From positions 1 to 34,700 of the forward strand of contig ATWA01000023.1 of NCBI GenBank assembly GCA_000421005.1: a stretch of DNA of 34,700 nt, given 5' to 3'. Source of the DNA: Clostridiales bacterium NK3B98 (lineage in GTDB: Bacteria > Bacillota > Clostridia > Oscillospirales > Oscillospiraceae). The notes under the pieces were generated by a model, which saw nothing but the letters and a program-made list of their open reading frames with translations, was not told the origin of the DNA and ran no database searches. This document shows, piece by piece, positions 31,458-34,700 of this stretch. Every line of letters begins with the position of its first letter. Within the stretch, counting starts at the first letter, position 1. A program made the position numbers and the translations under genes.

Positions 31458-32852
31458 GTGAAAAAGCGCCCGCTGAACCGCAGCATCACCATTGGGTGCG
31501 TCGCCTTTATTATCACACTGTGCGTTTTGCTCAGCGTTGCCAATCTGAGTATTTACAGGAAATATGTCTACGACGATTATCGGGGCTACATCAGCGATAT
31601 CCTCCATTATACCCTCTCCCATATTGACGGAGATGATCTGGAGCAGTGCATCCAAACAGGGGAGGAGAGCCCTCAATACAAGCAGACCCTCCTTTTTATG
31701 GACGATCTGATGGATCAGTTCGATGACATCCATTTTCTCTATGCCATCCTGCCTCTGAACACGGAGGAAACGGGCAACACCATGAGCGTCCTCTCTGCGG
31801 AGAGATACTACGACAGGTATGTTGACACGGAGGGGAATCTCTATCTGGGCTGGATCTCAGAGGATGAATTTGATGCCGCCACCGCAGCGCAGATGATGCA
31901 GATCATGCAGGGCAATGAGATCGTTTTCTTCGAGGAAAAGACAGAGTGGGGGACGGATTACACCGGAGCGATGCCCATCAAAAACTCCGCCGGAAAAGGA
32001 ATCGCGGTTCTGGCAGTGGATATTGACATCTCCTTTATCAACCACATGATTGCGGAATATGCCGCTGTCAACATCGGTATCATCTCCGCCTCCGGTGCGT
32101 TTTTCATTGGCATGTTTCTGATCTGGTCCCGCCGGAACATCACCCAGCCCATCAAAAAGCTGGAAGAGTGCGCTGCCGGCTTTGCGAATCGCAGTTCCGG
32201 ACAGAGAGACATCGAAGCGCTCAGCTTTCACGCCCCGGAGATGCCCATCAATAACGAGATCAAGTCCCTGTCTGACGCAGTCGTGAAAATGGCGCAGGAT
32301 ATGCGTGACTACGTTACGGACATCATCAGCGCAGAGGAAAGAGCCAGAATGATGCAGGAGCTGGCAAACCGGGATACGCTGACCGGAATTGGAAATAAAA
32401 CTGCATACGACCACGAAATGAAGCGTATGCAGTCTAAGCTGAAGCATGGGGATACCAAAATTGGAATTGCCATTGCGGATTTGAACTTCCTGAAAAGAAT
32501 CAACGATACCTACGGGCACGACAAAGGAAACGCATCCATTTGCAGGCTGAGCGCCATGATCTGTGGCGCATTCAAACAGTCCCGTGTTTTCCGGATCGGC
32601 GGGGACGAATTTGCCATTCTCCTCCGAGGGGATGACTACGACAACTGCACCCAGCGTATGACAGAGCTGGAGGAAGAAATCAAAAAAATGAACGCTGACG
32701 AAACGCTGGAGCCTTGGGAAAAGGTCTCAGCGGCGATTGGAGCGGCATTTTATGATGAAACCATAGATGATGATCTGGACAGCCTGTTCAGACGTGCGGA
32801 TCATGTGATGTACGACAAAAAGAAAGCTATGAAAGCAGAGCGCAGGGAATAG
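31458..32852 (+). CDS. Membrane sensor diguanylate cyclase (GGDEF)
   Basis: Predicted to make the second messenger c-di-GMP from two GTP in response to an external signal. 464 residues. One membrane helix (about 8-30) is followed by an extracytoplasmic sensing region of about 165 residues (YDDYRGYISDILHYTL to SFINHMIAEYA). A second helix (about 202-224), a HAMP linker (RRNITQPIKKLEECAAGF) and a coiled stretch lead to the GGDEF domain from about 305. The catalytic motif RIGGDEF (379-385) is intact. The inhibitory RxxD site normally five residues ahead reads FKQS, so product inhibition is probably absent. GTG at 31458 was chosen because GGAGG lies eight bases upstream; a GTG 15 bases earlier has a poorer site. 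Confidence 0.93.
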   Translation: MKKRPLNRSITIGCVAFIITLCVLLSVANLSIYRKYVYDDYRGYISDILHYTLSHIDGDDLEQCIQTGEESPQYKQTLLFMDDLMDQFDDIHFLYAILPLNTEETGNTMSVLSAERYYDRYVDTEGNLYLGWISEDEFDAATAAQMMQIMQGNEIVFFEEKTEWGTDYTGAMPIKNSAGKGIAVLAVDIDISFINHMIAEYAAVNIGIISASGAFFIGMFLIWSRRNITQPIKKLEECAAGFANRSSGQRDIEALSFHAPEMPINNEIKSLSDAVVKMAQDMRDYVTDIISAEERARMMQELANRDTLTGIGNKTAYDHEMKRMQSKLKHGDTKIGIAIADLNFLKRINDTYGHDKGNASICRLSAMICGAFKQSRVFRIGGDEFAILLRGDDYDNCTQRMTELEEEIKKMNADETLEPWEKVSAAIGAAFYDETIDDDLDSLFRRADHVMYDKKKAMKAERRE

Positions 32853-32910
32853 TGCCGGCTGACTAAAAAGAAGATTTTTTTCAGATAACGATAAAGGACA
32901 TGATTTGAAA

Positions 32911-32934
32911 CATCGGAAACGAAGAGCACCGATG
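32911..32934 (-). terminator. Weak terminator candidate of the glutaredoxin-like gene
   Basis: CATCGG/CCGATG (32911-32916 with 32929-32934), 12-nt loop, with TTTC after it on the minus strand. Short and AT-flanked, so tentative. Confidence 0.3.
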
Positions 32935-32942
32935 AAAACCTC

Positions 32943-33254
32943 TCAACAGCCCTTTCTTCCGCTCTTGTGATCTTCAATGGAACAGGCGTTGGCAGAGCCG
33001 TACTCCACCAAACCGGCGTCTGCCGGGTCAACAGACACCCTACCGTCCTCAAACACAAAGGCGGGAATGCCCACGTCACCGATCTCTTTCATGCGGTCAA
33101 AGGCAGGGTTTGTGTCCCGAAGTCTGGTGAAAGCGCTCATATTCCCAATGTTTTCACCAATATTGATATATTGGAACTGGTCCTCCAGTCCAATGATCTG
33201 CTGGTGGACATATTCGCAATAGGGGCAGGTAGGCATTCCGTAAACTTTAATCAT
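32943..33254 (-). CDS. Glutaredoxin-like thiol-disulfide protein
   Basis: Cytoplasmic redox protein of 103 residues with a thioredoxin fold. It opens with IKVYGMPTCPYCEYV, giving a CPYC active site (Cys10, Cys13) typical of dithiol glutaredoxins. The cis-proline loop is GIPAFVFEDG. The C-terminal tail (SIEDHKSGRKGC) adds a further Cys beyond the usual domain. The insert ENIGNMSAFTRLRDTNPAFDRM is longer than in NrdH, so this is a separate clostridial glutaredoxin-like group; substrate unknown. ATG at 33254 has GGAG eight bases upstream. No ribonucleotide reductase gene is adjacent. Confidence 0.88.
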   Translation of the reverse strand: MIKVYGMPTCPYCEYVHQQIIGLEDQFQYINIGENIGNMSAFTRLRDTNPAFDRMKEIGDVGIPAFVFEDGRVSVDPADAGLVEYGSANACSIEDHKSGRKGC

Positions 33255-33310
33255 GATGCTCACTCCATTCTGTATATTTCATGCTCTGGGTGGATTGGGT
33301 TTCTGTCCCC

Positions 33311-33339
33311 ATTATATCAGCCCCACAGTCACGAGACAA
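33311..33339 (-). promoter_or_regulatory. Glutaredoxin-like gene promoter
   Basis: Minus strand: -35 TTGTCT (33334-33339), 17-bp spacer, consensus -10 TATAAT (33311-33316). Confidence 0.7.
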
Positions 33340-33390
33340 GTGGAACACAGCGTCTTTGCGCCTAAAAGCGCTCAAATTCCATTGTTTTAG

Positions 33391-33419
33391 TTGAACCAGC
33401 AGAGTAGCTATGATACAAT
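33391..33419 (+). promoter_or_regulatory. Acyltransferase gene promoter
   Basis: -35 TTGAAC (33391-33396), 17-bp spacer, -10 TACAAT (33414-33419). The predicted transcription start is near 33426, so the ATG at 33425 would have no leader and the internal TTG start is preferred. Confidence 0.65.
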
Positions 33420-33475
33420 GATGCATGTTTCATGCTTGGAATAGGCATAGGAATAGAAGAAGGGTGGTTTTTCAA

Positions 33476-34564
33476 TTGAAAGGAAACAATAGATATTCGC
33501 ACATTGACCTGTTAGAAACAATTGCAATCTTTTTTGTCATTGTATACCATAGTACATTGTACCCTTTTGATATTACGCATGACGGGGCAGCTATCTACTA
33601 TGCCCGTTATTATTTCAGAACAATTTTGTCTACCTGCGTTCCGCTTTTCTTTTTTGCAAATGGATATTTACTGTTTAATCGGGCATTTGACCTAAGGAAG
33701 CATTTGCGAAAAATGGCACGATTAATCATATTGGTCTTTGTATGGGCTTTTTTGCTTATGCCGCTTTATCTTCTGATTGCTGGAGAGCCATTAAACCTCA
33801 AAACCATTATTCTGACTATCTTTGAATTGGATATAAAATGGTCAATGAATCAATTTTGGTTTTTAGGGGCGCTAATTTGCATATATATTGTGTTCCCAGC
33901 GTTAAGGACTTTGTTTGATGTGAATAAAAAAGCCTTCTGGCTCTTTACGATAACAATATTTACTTTGACATTTGGGTTTGTATTAGCCAATCAGTTCTTG
34001 ACTTTTACCGGGGCAGTATTCCACCATAATATTAAGAGTATTCAATATCCGATTATTACAATGTTTAATCCATTTAGAGGCTCATATGGATATTCATTTG
34101 CTTATTTCTGTATTGGCGGACTGGCTTGTGCTTATGAAGATCGAATTCGATTGATTTCCCCCAAAAAACGGAATATAATTGCGTGCGTTGGAATTACTGT
34201 ATCATGTACTTTATTGTTTCTTGTCGGAGTTTTTTTCTCAAAGTTTTATGATGGAAAAATGTGGGATGTGGTTTGGAATGGCTATGATTCTGTATTTACA
34301 TTTGCTAATGTGCTCTTTGTTTATATTCTGTGCTTGAATTATCAAGGGAACAATTTGATTATCACAAACATTTCGCAGAATACATTGGGGTTGTATTTTA
34401 CACATGAGCTAATCATTCGGCTGACTCGGCCTTGGATTAAAACCATTCCGACATTATTATATAGTCTTACTGTTAATCTTGTATATGGATTTGCAATCAT
34501 GTGTATTTGCCTGTTCATATGTTCGATCCTCAGGAAAATCCCCGTATTGAGAAATATGATTTAG
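33476..34564 (+). CDS. Acyltransferase-3 family membrane protein, AT-rich
   Basis: Integral membrane O-acyltransferase of 362 residues, the type that acetylates or succinylates cell-surface polysaccharides, peptidoglycan or lipids. The N-terminus YSHIDLLETIAIFFVIVYHSTLY has the family pattern with the likely catalytic histidine in VYHS, and about ten hydrophobic segments follow (FFFANGYLLFNRAF, LIILVFVWAFLLMPLYLLI, FWFLGALICIYIVFP and others). Acceptor unknown. TTG at 33476 is preferred, with AAGGGTGG about eight bases upstream; the ATG at 33425 is the alternative. Codon use is strikingly AT-rich (TTA, ATA, AAT, TTT), unlike every other gene here, which points to recent transfer. A short palindrome (GGTTATC/GATAACT) follows the stop. 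Confidence 0.88.
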   Translation: MKGNNRYSHIDLLETIAIFFVIVYHSTLYPFDITHDGAAIYYARYYFRTILSTCVPLFFFANGYLLFNRAFDLRKHLRKMARLIILVFVWAFLLMPLYLLIAGEPLNLKTIILTIFELDIKWSMNQFWFLGALICIYIVFPALRTLFDVNKKAFWLFTITIFTLTFGFVLANQFLTFTGAVFHHNIKSIQYPIITMFNPFRGSYGYSFAYFCIGGLACAYEDRIRLISPKKRNIIACVGITVSCTLLFLVGVFFSKFYDGKMWDVVWNGYDSVFTFANVLFVYILCLNYQGNNLIITNISQNTLGLYFTHELIIRLTRPWIKTIPTLLYSLTVNLVYGFAIMCICLFICSILRKIPVLRNMI

Positions 34565-34605
34565 AACAAAATTTTAACTGGTTATCCAGATAACTCAGTC
34601 AGTGC

Positions 34606-34700
34606 AATATAGGCTCCCTCCGCCCCTTCGGGGCACCTCCCTCTGAGAGGGAGGCATTGGCAAAACCTGTCAACTTTCAGTTTCTGCCAAAGGCCCCCTC
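34606..34700. repeat. Start of a GC-rich palindromic repeat, cut by window end
   Basis: After about 40 bp of AT-rich DNA the sequence changes to stacked GC hairpins: GCCCC-TTC-GGGGC near 34624-34636, CCTCCCTCT-GA-GAGGGAGG near 34637-34656, and an inverted partner of GAGGGAGGCATTGGCA in the final bases. It carries no gene. Such units are dispersed in gut Clostridia (recalled, not checked). Confidence 0.5.

Noticed and set aside
1-34700. CRISPR array, insertion sequence or prophage
   Set aside because: No regular spaced repeat, transposase, integrase or phage protein could be seen on either strand.

Overview
The window is chromosomal DNA from a GC-rich, low-redundancy Firmicute. I infer a gut-type member of the Clostridia (Oscillospirales/Flavonifractor-like). 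The basis is AGGAGG-type ribosome sites on almost every gene, sigma-A promoters of the TTGNNN-16/18-TATAAT kind, frequent TTG/GTG starts, a GPH-family symporter, a CBS/DRTGG-type family II pyrophosphatase, a Trk K+ system, and non-coding palindromic repeats of the kind scattered in these genomes. Genus is not proven by the sequence.

Layout. 1-3.7 kb: guaA (GMP synthase), a DtxR/MntR-type regulator with a candidate operator over its own start site, and a fused ThrE-type exporter, all on the minus strand. 3.8 kb: tRNA-Pro(UGG) with a strong terminator. 4-9.5 kb: an isoprenylcysteine methyltransferase-like membrane protein, galE, a TrmH/SpoU RNA methyltransferase, a complete barnase-barstar pair, a GPH sugar symporter and a small DUF6514-like protein. 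9.7-12.3 kb: an 858-residue fusion of a Tet(M)-like ribosomal GTPase with a C-terminal NYN (YacP/Rae1-type) nuclease domain, preceded by a 164-bp inverted-repeat-bounded element exactly where its leader should be. 12.5-18.8 kb: leuB, a DEDD exonuclease whose promoter places +1 at the start codon, a DEAD-box helicase, glyA, nth and a small acidic Cys-tailed protein. 18.9-23.8 kb: a rhodanese, purB, an AI-2E-type permease and a Mn-dependent pyrophosphatase. 23.8-26.7 kb: trkA-trkH. 27-30.6 kb: a divergent peptide-deformylase homologue with a structured leader, a threonine-aldolase-like PLP enzyme, a palindromic repeat block, and asnB. 30.7-34.7 kb: DUF4256 protein, a membrane diguanylate cyclase, a glutaredoxin-like protein, an AT-rich acyltransferase that looks foreign, and the start of another repeat.

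Most genes are housekeeping and individually transcribed, with convergent pairs separated by bidirectional hairpin terminators. The likely multi-gene units are barnase-barstar, purB-permease(-pyrophosphatase), trkA-trkH and def-like/aldolase. The strongest candidate for something undescribed is the ribosomal-GTPase/NYN-nuclease fusion. Ribosome-protection GTPases and Rae1-type nucleases both act at the ribosomal A site, so one polypeptide could recognise a blocked or stalled ribosome and cut the mRNA in it. Secondary candidates are the element in its leader, the palindromic operator of the DtxR-type gene, the palindrome-covered promoter of the def-like operon, and the leaderless exonuclease promoter. 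No CRISPR array, transposase, integrase or phage gene is visible.
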